NCBI GenBank assembly: GCA_017161075.1
Contig: CP046174.1
Location: 186,001 to 250,000 of the forward strand
Reading direction: 5' to 3'
DNA length: 64,000 nt
Origin: Erysipelotrichaceae bacterium 66202529
GTDB taxonomy: Bacteria; Bacillota_I; Bacilli_A; Erysipelotrichales; Erysipelotrichaceae
The notes beneath the pieces were generated by a model. It was not told where the DNA came from, did not search any database, and was given only the letters and a program-made list of their open reading frames with translations. Shown piece by piece: positions 17,459 to 26,137 of this stretch; position 1 is the first letter of the stretch, and every line of letters starts with the position of its first letter. The translations under genes and the position numbers were made by a program.

Positions 17459-19106
17459 GATGGGAAATATACGTTTGATGCTTCGCATGAGCCTACTTGT
17501 TAAGCCGCTGGCTCCCTATATGCTTCTGGCAGTATTCCTTGGTGTGACGGGATTTCTGTGTGCGATTTATATACCGTATTTCAGTGCATTGTTAATCAGC
17601 CATATCGCTATACAGGCTCCTGATTTTCCGGTTACCGTTTTCTTTGTTATGATGCTTGTTCTGGCTGTTCTGCGCGGTATTCTGCATTATGGAGAGCAGG
17701 CTTGCAATCATTACATTGCCTTCAAACTGCTTGCGATTTTACGTGACAAGGTGTTTACAGCACTGCGCCGGCTTGCACCTGCGAAGCTGGAGGGCAGAGA
17801 TAAGGGAAATCTGATTTATCTGATTACCAGTGATATCGAAGCGCTGGAGGTGTTTTATGCACATACGATATCACCAGTACTTATCGCCGTTTTCACCTGT
17901 AGTATTCTGCTGATTGAATTTGCGAAAATGCATCTGCTGTTTTTCTTCATCGCATTATCTGCTTACCTGTTCTGTGGTGTTGTACTTCCTGTCATTATCA
18001 CAAAGCTGGGAAAACAGGAGGGTACGCAGTCCAGAGAGGGCTTTGGAAGCCTGAGCAGCTATGTTCTGGAATCTTTACGCGGTATGCAGGATGTGCTGCA
18101 ATACCGTATGGGAACCAAACGGCTGCAGACCATGCAGGAAAAAAGTGAGGAGCTTCATGCAGTACAGAAACGGCTGAAGCTTCATGAGGGCACTTCCACT
18201 GTTCTGGGAAATATCGCAGTGAGTGTGTTCACCTTGCTCATGCTGATATGTGGGAGTCTACTGTATATGCAGGAAACGGTAAGCTTTACAACTGTTCTTA
18301 TGAGCAGTGTTCTCATGGTATCCAGCTTTGGGCCTGTGCTGGCTCTTGCAAGTCTGTCAAATAATCTGTTACTTACCATGGCAAGTGCAAGACGTGTGTT
18401 ACAGCTGTTGGATGAAAAAGAGGAGGTAAAGGATATTAGTGGTAAGGCTGCTGTAATAAATGGTGATATCGAGGTGCGTGATCTAAGCTTTGCGTATGAA
18501 GATGAAGCTGTGCTCAATCATATTCAGGCGGTGTTTAAAAAAGGACAGATCACAGGGATCCATGGAAAAAGCGGATCCGGGAAATCCACCTTGCTGAAGC
18601 TGATTATGCGCTTTTGGAATGCCCGGGAAAACTGCATCTTTATCAATGGCACCGCTCTTGAGAATATCAATACTGCTAATTTAAGAGATATGCAAAGCTT
18701 AGTAACACAGGAGACCGTGCTGTTTCATGATACGATATTCAATAATATACGGATTGGCCGCCTAAATGCTTCGGTCAATGAGGTGGAGGAGGCATGTCGC
18801 AAAGCGGGAATTCATGATTTTATTATGTCACTTCCCAAGGATTATGCTACACCGGTTGCGGAGCTTGGTGATTCCCTCTCCGGGGGAGAGCGACAGCGAA
18901 TTGCGCTTGCCAGGGCATTTCTGCACGATTGTGATTGTATTCTGCTGGATGAGCCGACAAGCAATCTGGATGCATTAAATGAAGCGATAATTTTAAAAAG
19001 TATACGTGAACAGAAGGATAAAACAATTATACTGGTATCTCACAGACCTGGTACCATGCAAATTGCGGATACGGTACTGTCTGTGGAATCCGGAAGAGTC
19101 TGCTGA
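17451..19106 (+). CDS. ABC exporter half-transporter, CydC-like (TMD-NBD fusion)
   Basis: 551 residues, the partner of the upstream half-transporter. Its ATG lies 8 bp inside the end of the previous gene, indicating translational coupling. Six membrane helices (about 15-300) precede an ATPase with Walker A GKSGSGKST (near 370), signature LSGGERQRIA, Walker B CILLDEPTSNLD and H-loop LVSHRPG. Both members of the pair keep the catalytic Glu after Walker B, so both ATP sites look competent. The stop codon TGA overlaps the next ATG. Confidence 0.88.
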   Translation: MDKMGNIRLMLRMSLLVKPLAPYMLLAVFLGVTGFLCAIYIPYFSALLISHIAIQAPDFPVTVFFVMMLVLAVLRGILHYGEQACNHYIAFKLLAILRDKVFTALRRLAPAKLEGRDKGNLIYLITSDIEALEVFYAHTISPVLIAVFTCSILLIEFAKMHLLFFFIALSAYLFCGVVLPVIITKLGKQEGTQSREGFGSLSSYVLESLRGMQDVLQYRMGTKRLQTMQEKSEELHAVQKRLKLHEGTSTVLGNIAVSVFTLLMLICGSLLYMQETVSFTTVLMSSVLMVSSFGPVLALASLSNNLLLTMASARRVLQLLDEKEEVKDISGKAAVINGDIEVRDLSFAYEDEAVLNHIQAVFKKGQITGIHGKSGSGKSTLLKLIMRFWNARENCIFINGTALENINTANLRDMQSLVTQETVLFHDTIFNNIRIGRLNASVNEVEEACRKAGIHDFIMSLPKDYATPVAELGDSLSGGERQRIALARAFLHDCDCILLDEPTSNLDALNEAIILKSIREQKDKTIILVSHRPGTMQIADTVLSVESGRVC

Positions 19107-19444
19107 TGGACGCAGCTGCGAAAAGAGAAAAGGAAAAGCGTGTGATTCAGGAAATGATAACCTTGTATTGCAGAAAACAACATCATGAGCTGCAACTTTG
19201 CAAGGAATGTAATTCCCTTCTGCAATATGCAAAGCAGCGAATCGACTGCTGTCCCTTCATAGAGAGTAAAACCTTTTGCAGTAATTGCAGGGTTCACTGC
19301 TACCGTAAGGAACAGCGTGAACAGATTCGTCAAATCATGCGTTACAGCGGCCCGCGAATGCTGCTGCACAGACCTGTTATGGTGCTGCAGCATATGTGGC
19401 TGTCACGTAAGGAAAAAAAGTATAAAAATAAATGTAGTAATTAA
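19106..19444 (+). CDS. YgbA-family protein (nitrous oxide-stimulated promoter family)
   Basis: A 112-residue, Cys- and His-rich soluble protein. Family marks are LCKECNSLLQYA, the CCPF and FCSNCRVHCY cysteine cluster, and the C-terminal REQIRQIMRYSGPRMLLH, very close to E. coli YgbA. Enterobacterial ygbA is controlled by the nitric-oxide repressor NsrR and helps under nitrosative stress. The Cys pattern suggests a metal or Fe-S site. Its start overlaps the stop of the CydC-like gene (TGATG), so it is coupled to it. Confidence 0.88.
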   Translation: MDAAAKREKEKRVIQEMITLYCRKQHHELQLCKECNSLLQYAKQRIDCCPFIESKTFCSNCRVHCYRKEQREQIRQIMRYSGPRMLLHRPVMVLQHMWLSRKEKKYKNKCSN

Positions 19445-19478
19445 AAGGTATGGTAAATGCATTTATGAAAGTTTAGTA

Positions 19479-19495
19479 CCCGCGCTAAGAGCGGG
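19479..19495 (+). other. Intra-operon hairpin before the YbaN-family gene
   Basis: CCCGC (19479-19483) pairs with GCGGG (19491-19495) and lies directly before the ribosome-binding site. It has no T-run, so it is not a terminator. It could protect the mRNA or tune translation. Confidence 0.5.
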
Positions 19496-19510
19496 GGAAT
19501 GGAGAAGCAT

Positions 19511-19873
19511 ATGAAATTTATTTATTTTATCATTGGTGCAGGTTCTATGGTGCTGGGAGCTGTTGGAGTCATCCTGCCGGTTTTGCCAACGACGCCGTTT
19601 TTACTTCTCTCTGCCTGGTGTTTTGCGAAAAGCTCACAAAGGTTTCATAACTGGTTTATTTCTACACGTTTATATAAAAATCACCTGGATTCCTTTGTCA
19701 GAGAGCGTTCTATGACCCTGAAAACAAAGATTTCACTTTTGGCATTTGCAAGCTCTATGCTGCTTTTGGCCATGTACTTTATGAATTCGATATGGCTGCG
19801 CTTGTTTCTGTTTGCACTCATGCTGTTTAAATATTATTATTTTCTATTCAAAATCAAAACAATCTCTGTATAA
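19511..19873 (+). CDS. YbaN-family membrane protein (DUF454)
   Basis: A 120-residue inner-membrane protein. The first helix and loop carry the family signature GVILPVLPTTPFLLLSAWCFAKSSQRFHNW, followed by two more hydrophobic helices. The function is unknown; in E. coli the gene is linked to iron and heme regulation. An ATG at 19499 is possible, but GGAG at 19501-19504 placed 6 bases before the ATG at 19511 favours the shorter form. It is the last gene of the ABC exporter operon. Confidence 0.88.
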   Translation: MKFIYFIIGAGSMVLGAVGVILPVLPTTPFLLLSAWCFAKSSQRFHNWFISTRLYKNHLDSFVRERSMTLKTKISLLAFASSMLLLAMYFMNSIWLRLFLFALMLFKYYYFLFKIKTISV

Positions 19874-19892
19874 GCATGCGGATTGTCCATAG

Positions 19893-19916
19893 GAAAAGGG
19901 TATGCATTGCATACCC
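19893..19916 (-). terminator. Probable terminator of yjdF
   Basis: GGGTATGC pairs perfectly with GCATACCC around ATT. On the minus strand a short TTTT follows. The weak U-run keeps confidence moderate. Confidence 0.5.
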
Positions 19917-19943
19917 GTTGTACTGCTTTGGTAAAGGATAAGG

Positions 19944-20360
19944 TTAATGACCCTTGTGCTTTGCCTTTTTTTTCAGTTGATGCAGACGAAACGCTTCTTT
20001 CTGAGCTTCCTTCTTATCCTTTCTTCTCTGTGTTTTCCTTACAGCATGCTCTTCCTGCTGCTTTTTTTTCGCAAGCTGAGCCTTCGTACAGGGAATGCAG
20101 CTCGCCATGGATTTACGTGCCTCACGCTGGCTGCGCTTCGGATTCTTATGTGCTGCTTTTTTTGTTACTGCCTCCACAGCTTCATGGAAGCACAGCTCAT
20201 ACCAGTTCTGTATGACCCAGTCATAGACTAGCTGCTCACTGGGCTCACTTCCAAACACTACGCGCTTCAGGTAAGAGAACGGATCCTCACGGTATTCAAA
20301 CAAGGCGATCCAGAAAGGGTCTTCAAAAAAGACAGTAATACTGAGTGACGTCTGATTCAT
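19944..20360 (-). CDS. yjdF: YjdF-family protein (DUF2992)
   Basis: 138 residues. The N-terminal half has the family pattern SITVFFEDPFWIALFEY, then FGSEPSEQLVYDWVIQNW. The C-terminal third is a highly charged Lys/Arg/Gln/Glu helix, typical of the family and suited to nucleic-acid binding. The biochemical role is unknown. In several Bacillota the gene is controlled by the yjdF riboswitch, which responds to planar azaaromatic compounds; a matching leader precedes this gene. AAGGAGG (complement of 20368-20374) is the ribosome-binding site. Confidence 0.88.
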   Translation of the reverse strand: MNQTSLSITVFFEDPFWIALFEYREDPFSYLKRVVFGSEPSEQLVYDWVIQNWYELCFHEAVEAVTKKAAHKNPKRSQREARKSMASCIPCTKAQLAKKKQQEEHAVRKTQRRKDKKEAQKEAFRLHQLKKKAKHKGH

Positions 20361-20367
20361 AATGATT

Positions 20368-20475
20368 CCTCCTTATAGACTGCTCTGGAATCGGACAACC
20401 AAGGAGGCAGGTTACTGACAATTTTCATTGCGTCTGGACTACCAACCAGACCGTGTTTTTATTCCAGTAATTCCA
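20368..20475 (-). ncRNA. yjdF-type riboswitch leader with built-in anti-Shine-Dalgarno
   Basis: The leader folds as nested stems: outer TGGAAT/ATTCCA (20470-20475 with 20386-20391), next TTACTG/CAGTAA (20465-20470 with 20412-20417), then two hairpins, GTCTGG/CCAGAC (20432-20451) and CAAT-GAAA-ATTG (20419-20430). A CCTCCTT segment inside the aptamer (complement of 20401-20407) is complementary to the yjdF Shine-Dalgarno AAGGAGG. This suggests translational control. Assignment rests on this structure and on the gene downstream; I could not align it to the family model. Confidence 0.75.
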
Positions 20476-20626
20476 TAGTAACAGGACGCTTATCTTCTGT
20501 CAATCATAGGTGAACAGGATTATAAAGAAGTGAAAACAAAAGGGTGTCGATACGTCTATTTTTGCATAGCACAGGACATCTGAATAAGTTGGAATCGCAT
20601 ATGTAAATAAGCTGTTATATATGATA

Positions 20627-21430
20627 TTACCATATATATGCAGGTTCTTCGTTTACCAGCATTGCATGAATAAGCTCCTCAGCTGTAAACGTTTTTAATC
20701 CCTGATATACAGCATCCTGAACCGGAGGGTAGGGGTCCAGTATATAATAAGAGGTGATGCGGTTATGCTCTTTTTGATAGCCATGTACAAGAACCATGTG
20801 GTTTGCCTGCGGCAAAGAAGGATATAGCGCATGAAGATCCACAGCTGCAAACACAGGATAACCGTCTTTTATATTTTGTTCACAGCGTTGTGCAAATACC
20901 TGCGCAGTTTTCTCTGCATCATCCGTAGCCTTCATCGTCTGAACACGGTATCCTTCCTCTGTCGCAGTGGGAATCGTATCCTTGTGAAACAGGTATGTAT
21001 TCAGTACAACTGCCATATCTGCATACTCTGTTCCGGTAACAGGGTCTGTATGAAGCTGCTGTGCCAATTCACTTTGCGAAAGATTGACTGCATGATAGCG
21101 CAGGGTCATCTGAATACAGGCAGGAACACAGTAATAATTGTTTTCCTGTACACTTTGTATTATCGCAAGCTTTTCTTGCTGGATAGTATCCGTAGCTAAA
21201 TTTGTATCCTCCTGCTTGTGCTCTGTACTATTTTCATCCGTGGAGATATCCTGCGGCGTTTGTGATGAAGGCTCTGGAATGCTTGTCAACTGCTGTCTGT
21301 TACTTGCTATTCCCTGGGAAAGAAATCCCAAAGATGCAGTCTGAAAATGCTGCTTCCATAACGTGTATCCCAACAGAGCTACAGCGAGGCTGATCAATAT
21401 GATAAGAAGTATGACTTTTTTCTGTTTCAT
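20627..21430 (-). CDS. Membrane-anchored papain-like C39-type peptidase
   Basis: 267 residues: a short cytoplasmic start, one membrane helix (about residues 6-24), a Ser/Thr/Gln-rich linker to about 90, and a C39-like cysteine peptidase domain outside the membrane. The catalytic set is visible: Cys in NNYYCVPACIQMTLRY, His in ANHMVLVHGY and Asp in YILDPYPP. Such stand-alone domains occur in secreted proteins rather than bacteriocin exporters; no bacteriocin gene lies nearby. ATG 21430 has AGGAGA 10 bases away, whereas the in-frame start at 21451 would sit upstream of that site. Confidence 0.82.
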   Translation of the reverse strand: MKQKKVILLIILISLAVALLGYTLWKQHFQTASLGFLSQGIASNRQQLTSIPEPSSQTPQDISTDENSTEHKQEDTNLATDTIQQEKLAIIQSVQENNYYCVPACIQMTLRYHAVNLSQSELAQQLHTDPVTGTEYADMAVVLNTYLFHKDTIPTATEEGYRVQTMKATDDAEKTAQVFAQRCEQNIKDGYPVFAAVDLHALYPSLPQANHMVLVHGYQKEHNRITSYYILDPYPPVQDAVYQGLKTFTAEELIHAMLVNEEPAYIW

Positions 21431-21576
21431 GATGCGTCGATCTCCTTTCAATTACTATACGAAGCAGTGGCAGTATATATTTCATAATACCGTGAAATAA
21501 TTAAAGAACTCTGATGATTAGAAGTATATTACATAGATGCTTGTAATTGCATTCTGTTTTTTTCCATCATCATAAA

Positions 21577-21603
21577 CAAAAAGAACCTCAGCAATCGCTA
21601 AGG
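21577..21603 (-). terminator. Terminator of the M18 aminopeptidase operon
   Basis: CCTCAGC pairs with GCTAAGG around AATC; on the minus strand TTCTTTTT follows. It lies 10 bp after the stop of the 218-residue membrane protein. Confidence 0.75.
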
Positions 21604-21612
21604 ACTCTTTCT

Positions 21613-22269
21613 TTAAATTACGGCTTCGAATTGCGGCTTGATTTTGCGCTTCATAATGAAAAAGGAGATTACAAGCAGCAGATATGTGATATCAAAGTTC
21701 GCATATTTTGCAGGTGTTACGATTTTAATGAATACACAGGCAGCGATTGCTATGATATCCATACGCATATAAAAGCTGCCAAAGTGATAGCGGTTTATAA
21801 TTCTTCTGCGAATCATGAAATTTTTAAAAGCGATCCCACCCGCAACGCAGGCAACGATAACATCGACCAGGTAATTCACAATGAATTTCTGATCAATCAG
21901 ATTCTTGAAGAAAAATAATACGATACAGAGGGAGAACACGTACCAGATACTGCTGATTTGCATCTTCTCGTAATCCTGATTACGGATTTTCCGTTTCATA
22001 TCCTTATACAGAGTGCCTCGTGACAGCTTCGCCGTATATTCCTTTAGATCCTTGGGAATAACAAGCGTCGCTTTCTTCCTGTTTTTCATGCCCTCCAGAC
22101 ATTGCTCAAGTGCTGTATTCACAATGATATTGATATCCGCATCGGGCTTGCCGCTGTCCAGTGCGTAATCATAAAAACGATGGAACTCCTTCAGATAATC
22201 TTCATCCAGCTTTTTCATCAGATAGAGATTATCAATATGAACTTTTTTCCGGTTTTCCTGTTGTTTCAT
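21613..22269 (-). CDS. Membrane protein of unknown function (218 aa)
   Basis: Not recognised. The first 105 residues are charged, helical and probably cytoplasmic. Four hydrophobic segments follow (about 108-126, 130-148, 168-182, 190-206), ending in a short basic tail. The gene starts 5 bp after the M18 aminopeptidase stop codon, so the two form an operon that ends at the terminator at 21577-21603. Confidence 0.7.
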   Translation of the reverse strand: MKQQENRKKVHIDNLYLMKKLDEDYLKEFHRFYDYALDSGKPDADINIIVNTALEQCLEGMKNRKKATLVIPKDLKEYTAKLSRGTLYKDMKRKIRNQDYEKMQISSIWYVFSLCIVLFFFKNLIDQKFIVNYLVDVIVACVAGGIAFKNFMIRRRIINRYHFGSFYMRMDIIAIAACVFIKIVTPAKYANFDITYLLLVISFFIMKRKIKPQFEAVI

Positions 22270-22274
22270 GAAGC

Positions 22275-23591
22275 CTATGCGACCTCGATTGTTTCACTGT
22301 CTGTGATGTGAAGGTTGCTTGTATAGAAGGTTGTCAGTGCACGAATCATGTAGGCACTGTCCTTTATACCTGCAGTTTCGTAGGAGGAATGCATAGCAAG
22401 CTGTGCAAGACCGATATCTACGGTGTGCATGGATACCTTCTGACTGGACAGATTTCCAAGTGTGCTGCCTCCTGCTGCATCACTGCGATTTGCAAAATGC
22501 TGTACCGGAACACCCGCCTTTTCACAAATACCTGCAAATACCGCTGAGCTGATGGCATCGGTTGTGTATTTCTGATTGGCACTGAATTTTACAACGATTC
22601 CTTTATTCAGATATGTGCAGTTGGTATCGTCTGTTTTTTCAGGATGGTTCGGATGAACAGCGTGAGCATTATCACAGGAAACCATGAAGCTTTTCGCAAC
22701 GGCACGATAGTAATCTTCCTTTGTAAAGCCCAGATTGTCATTGATTCTCTGTAAAACATCATACAGGAAGGTGGAGCAGGCCCCCTGTTTAGTACCGGAG
22801 CCGACTTCCTCATTGTCAAAGCAGGCAAATACATTGATTGCTTTTTCATTCGTTCCTGCCAGCAGGGCTTTCAGTGAAGTGAATGCACATTGCAGGTCAT
22901 CCAGCTTACCGGATGAGATAAATTCTTCCTTTGCACCCCAGATGCTTGGAGCCATACGGTTATACAAATATAAATCTGTTCCAAAAATCTGTTCCTTTGC
23001 ACATCCCAGCTCATCCGCAATCAACTGTGCATAATCACCTTCACTGCATTCACCTGCGGAGAACAGCGGCAGCATATCCACCTGATTGTTATATTTCATT
23101 CCATTGTTTACATCTCGGTTCATATGAATGGCAACGTTTGGAATCAAAAGCAGGTCGCGGTCAAAGCTCAACAGTTTGCTTGTAAAGGTATTTCCATCCT
23201 TCACAAGAACACGTCCTGCCAGAGACAGCGGACGATCCATCCATGTAGAACAAAGCATTCCGCCATAGCCTTCTGTATTTAATTGTAAGTAACCGCCTTT
23301 TCCTTTTAATTCCGCATGTTCTTTTACCTTGAAGGTTGGAGAGTCAGAATGAGAGGAGGTTACCTGAAAATGGTAATCTTCCAGTGTATTACCAATTTGA
23401 AAAGCAAGTATGCTGGATCCGTTTCTGGTCGTAAAGTATTTCCCGCCCTTGTTCAGTGACCATGCTTCACATTCACGTAATTCTGTATAGCCATTTTCCA
23501 GCAGCATATGTTTCATAGTATCCACAGCATGGAAGCAGCTGGGACTTTTTTGAATAAATGTCAGTAATTCCTTTGCAATATCCTTATACAT
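22275..23591 (-). CDS. apeB: M18-family aminopeptidase (aspartyl aminopeptidase type)
   Basis: A cytoplasmic zinc aminopeptidase, 438 residues, the usual family length. Metal and catalytic motifs: SHSDSPTFK (His/Asp), GKLDDLQ (bridging Asp), FDNEEVGSGT (Glu-Glu), VSCDNAHAVHPN (Asp) and the C-terminal His in LAMHSSYE. The family releases acidic or neutral N-terminal residues and forms large tetrahedral complexes. A 16-bp tandem repeat occupies the upstream region (23629-23740), ending about 38 bp from the start codon, so it lies in the leader or promoter. Confidence 0.94.
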   Translation of the reverse strand: MYKDIAKELLTFIQKSPSCFHAVDTMKHMLLENGYTELRECEAWSLNKGGKYFTTRNGSSILAFQIGNTLEDYHFQVTSSHSDSPTFKVKEHAELKGKGGYLQLNTEGYGGMLCSTWMDRPLSLAGRVLVKDGNTFTSKLLSFDRDLLLIPNVAIHMNRDVNNGMKYNNQVDMLPLFSAGECSEGDYAQLIADELGCAKEQIFGTDLYLYNRMAPSIWGAKEEFISSGKLDDLQCAFTSLKALLAGTNEKAINVFACFDNEEVGSGTKQGACSTFLYDVLQRINDNLGFTKEDYYRAVAKSFMVSCDNAHAVHPNHPEKTDDTNCTYLNKGIVVKFSANQKYTTDAISSAVFAGICEKAGVPVQHFANRSDAAGGSTLGNLSSQKVSMHTVDIGLAQLAMHSSYETAGIKDSAYMIRALTTFYTSNLHITDSETIEVA

Positions 23592-23628
23592 AGTAGCATT
23601 ATCCTCCTGTAATCTATTTATTAGTGAT

Positions 23629-23740
23629 GTGCCCTATAGGGAATATCACCTATCGGCAATGTATCCTGCGGGCAATGTACCCTGCGGGTAAGGTGCCCTG
23701 CGGGTAAGGTGCCCTGCGGGTAAGGTGCCCTGCGGGCATA
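23629..23740 (+). repeat. Seven-unit 16-bp tandem repeat (minisatellite)
   Basis: Units are exactly 16 bp. Units 5-7 share GTGCCCTGCGGG; units 5 and 6 are identical (GTGCCCTGCGGGTAAG). Units 1-4 diverge progressively, with unit 1 reading GTGCCCTATAGGGAAT. Each unit is an imperfect palindrome (CCCTGCGGG type), so transcripts could form serial hairpins. It is far richer in G and C than its surroundings, and there are no spacers as in CRISPR. Confidence 0.9.
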
Positions 23741-23773
23741 TCTATAGTATAACACAATTTAGTGAAACAATAG

Positions 23774-23804
23774 TAAGAAAGACAAGACCTCATGATCTTG
23801 TCTT
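23774..23804 (-). terminator. Terminator of the APC permease gene
   Basis: AAGACAAGA (23779-23787) pairs with TCTTGTCTT (23796-23804). The minus-strand 3' side is T-rich (TTTCTTACT). Confidence 0.65.
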
Positions 23805-23809
23805 ATCGT

Positions 23810-25237
23810 TTAGGAAGCTCTTTCGTTTTGCTTGATAACCGGTAATATCATACCAAGTGCAGTAAGCACAACCGGCGTGATGATATTCAATGCGGTTGTG
23901 AATATATCTCCCGGTGTATACATACCGAAAATACAACAGAATGCTGTCAAAGCAAAGCACCAGATACCAAAGGTCATTGCAATTCCCTGATTTTTCACAA
24001 AGCGGTATTCCGGATGGAACTTGTTTCGTGCCATACGCAGAGCTATATAAGCGGCAAATACCCACAGGTAACGCATTGGCATGGTAACAGAATTCAGCTT
24101 ATTCAACTGTGCCAGAACGCTGGCAGCACCAGGTACAAAGGACTGTACCAGTATGATACTTCCGGATAGAATAACAACCATCCAGATTCCATTGATATAA
24201 GCGCCGTATTTGTTCTTCTTCAGCAGCTTTGTAGGAATGAATTCTCTTGCTTCCTCATTGTCCAGCAGCATACGCAGCGGAGCATCAATGCTTAATACCA
24301 GTGTGGAGAACTGACCGATCATATTACATAATGCATAAATAATCAGCAGTGCATCCCCCATGTGATAATATCCGCCCAGCTTCTGGAATGCCCAGTAGGA
24401 GCCGTTGGATACATAGGAATTAAAGGATTCTGTCGTACCGTTGATTACAGAAGGATCAAACATCATACCCATTGCAATTGTACCGAGAATCGCACACACA
24501 ACAACCATGATTGCCAGTGTGATCATACCCTTTGGAAAGCCCTTGCTTGGATTTTCCACCTTATTTACATACGGAGAAATTTTCTCACAGCCGCCAACGG
24601 CAAATACCAGTATGGATAGCGATGTAAAATATTGTACGTTAAACTGTGGGAAGATGTTATCCCAGCTGAAGTTAGGTGTAACAAAGCCTCCATTTGGATT
24701 GATCACCGGAGCGGCAAACATCATAACGATGTAGAGTATGGACATGATGAACATACTGCTTCCGGCAATCGTTGCCAGCTTCTTCAGCGGATTCAAACCG
24801 CGGCTTGCGACCCAGCAGAAGAACAGAAACACAGCAAGCGTGCCCAGCTGTACATAAAGCGTCGGGAAGGTGTCATAGGTTTCCGCATTGCGGAACACTG
24901 CCCAGCTTAATGCTTTCAGACCACCGCTTCCTTTACTTGCGATGTATGTAATGTGACATGCCCAGTAGGTCCACCCGGCATAGTAGGCGAATTTTGGACC
25001 AATCGTCTCATTGATCCAGGAGCTGACTCCACCACCGGAGTCTTTGAAGGCGGATCCCAGTTCACCAACCATCAGTGCATAAGGCACGAAGTACAGGGCG
25101 AACATCAGAACCCAACTGAATATAACCTGAACACCGTTGAAGTATACGAAACCGTTTAATACGTTTCCAAAGCCCCACACGGTAGAAAATGCCATAAACG
25201 CAAGGTTATACCAGACTATTTTCTTTGAACTTTCCAT
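23810..25237 (-). CDS. APC-family amino acid permease
   Basis: 475 residues with about twelve hydrophobic helices. The first helix contains the STVWGFGNVLNGFVYF unwound-segment motif of APC transporters, and the second segment holds GELGSAFKDSGGGVSSW. Relatives include glutamate/GABA antiporters and YfnA/AdiC-like exchangers; the substrate cannot be set from sequence. MESSKK at 25237 is the preferred start, with AAGGAGG 5-6 bases upstream; the frame continues to 25303. It lies upstream of the M18 aminopeptidase gene but is separated by its own terminator and by the tandem repeat. Confidence 0.9.
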   Translation of the reverse strand: MESSKKIVWYNLAFMAFSTVWGFGNVLNGFVYFNGVQVIFSWVLMFALYFVPYALMVGELGSAFKDSGGGVSSWINETIGPKFAYYAGWTYWACHITYIASKGSGGLKALSWAVFRNAETYDTFPTLYVQLGTLAVFLFFCWVASRGLNPLKKLATIAGSSMFIMSILYIVMMFAAPVINPNGGFVTPNFSWDNIFPQFNVQYFTSLSILVFAVGGCEKISPYVNKVENPSKGFPKGMITLAIMVVVCAILGTIAMGMMFDPSVINGTTESFNSYVSNGSYWAFQKLGGYYHMGDALLIIYALCNMIGQFSTLVLSIDAPLRMLLDNEEAREFIPTKLLKKNKYGAYINGIWMVVILSGSIILVQSFVPGAASVLAQLNKLNSVTMPMRYLWVFAAYIALRMARNKFHPEYRFVKNQGIAMTFGIWCFALTAFCCIFGMYTPGDIFTTALNIITPVVLTALGMILPVIKQNERAS

Positions 25238-25450
25238 TTTACCCTCCTTAGAATATAAATGTCGAGCCAGATTATCATACCATATGTAATGCATAAACTC
25301 CATGATTTTTGAAAAGTTTGTTCATGAAATGTGCTACAATTTCCAGTATCTGTCTATGAATATATAGCATCCTTCCATCATTTTCTATCGGCTATGTTTT
25401 TTCATGTCATTCTGTGCTACAATGCTGATAATGGAAAGGAAATGATATGC

Positions 25451-26068
25451 ATGGAAACCAGACGGTTTGATAAAAAGGATGTAAAAGAGGTTGCACAATA
25501 TCTGAAGGAAGGTAAGGTTGTGGCATTTCCAACGGATACGGTGTATGGACTTGGTGTTATATATGAGAATGAGGAAGCTTTACAGGCATTAAAGGAAAGC
25601 AAGGGGCGTCCGGAGAATAAACCGATTCCCACGATGGTAGCGAATGTGGAACAGATGCAGCAGATTGCTGTTATGAATGAAGCTGCGTGTAAGCTGGCAA
25701 AGGCGTTTATGCCGGGTGCATTTACAATGATTCTGAAAAAGAAGGAAACACTGCCCGCCTATGTCACAAACGGGTTTCCTACGGTAGGGATCCGCATGCC
25801 AAATGACCCCTTTGTTTTGCAACTGATTGCAGAATGCGGAAAACCGCTGCTAGTAACGAGCGCCAATCGCTCCGGTGAGGAAACAGGGGTACGGGATGAG
25901 CAGGTGTTGAAGCAGTTGGATGGCCGCATTGATGCCATTGTCCTTGGAGAGGCGGATGGAAAGCTGGCCAGTACTATTGTGGATATGAGTACACAGGAGG
26001 CTGTTCTCGTACGTGAGGGGCCTGTAACTGCTGAGGATATCCAAAAAGTGTTAAGCAAAGCTTCGTAA
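25451..26068 (+). CDS. L-threonylcarbamoyladenylate synthase (Sua5/YciO/YrdC/YwlC family)
   Basis: Makes threonylcarbamoyl-AMP from threonine, bicarbonate and ATP, the first step of t6A modification of tRNA position 37. A 205-residue single YrdC domain with the signature KVVAFPTDTVYGLG, KGRPENKPIPTMV, the PGAFTMIL core, VGIRMPN and TSANRSGEET. There is no C-terminal Sua5 domain, so it is the short TsaC/YwlC-like form. ATG 25451 lies 10 bases after AAGGA; an alternative ATG at 25442 abuts the site. It is monocistronic. Confidence 0.93.
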   Translation: METRRFDKKDVKEVAQYLKEGKVVAFPTDTVYGLGVIYENEEALQALKESKGRPENKPIPTMVANVEQMQQIAVMNEAACKLAKAFMPGAFTMILKKKETLPAYVTNGFPTVGIRMPNDPFVLQLIAECGKPLLVTSANRSGEETGVRDEQVLKQLDGRIDAIVLGEADGKLASTIVDMSTQEAVLVREGPVTAEDIQKVLSKAS

Positions 26069-26075
26069 AATATTG

Positions 26076-26110
26076 AAAAAGGAGCAGCTTTTGTCTCCTT
26101 TGAATTTCTT
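26076..26110 (+). terminator. Terminator after the threonylcarbamoyl-AMP synthase gene
   Basis: AAAGGAG pairs with CTCCTTT across CAGCTTTTGT, followed by a T-rich stretch. Confidence 0.7.
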
Positions 26111-26137
26111 ATAGTTATGATGTCAAGTAGATTGACT

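Noticed and set aside
20627..21430. Bacteriocin-processing C39 peptidase/exporter
   Set aside because: The domain is alone, on a single membrane anchor, without an ABC exporter and without a double-glycine precursor gene nearby.
23629..23740. Possible CRISPR array
   Set aside because: The repeat is continuous 16-bp units without spacers, and there are no cas genes, so it is a minisatellite.
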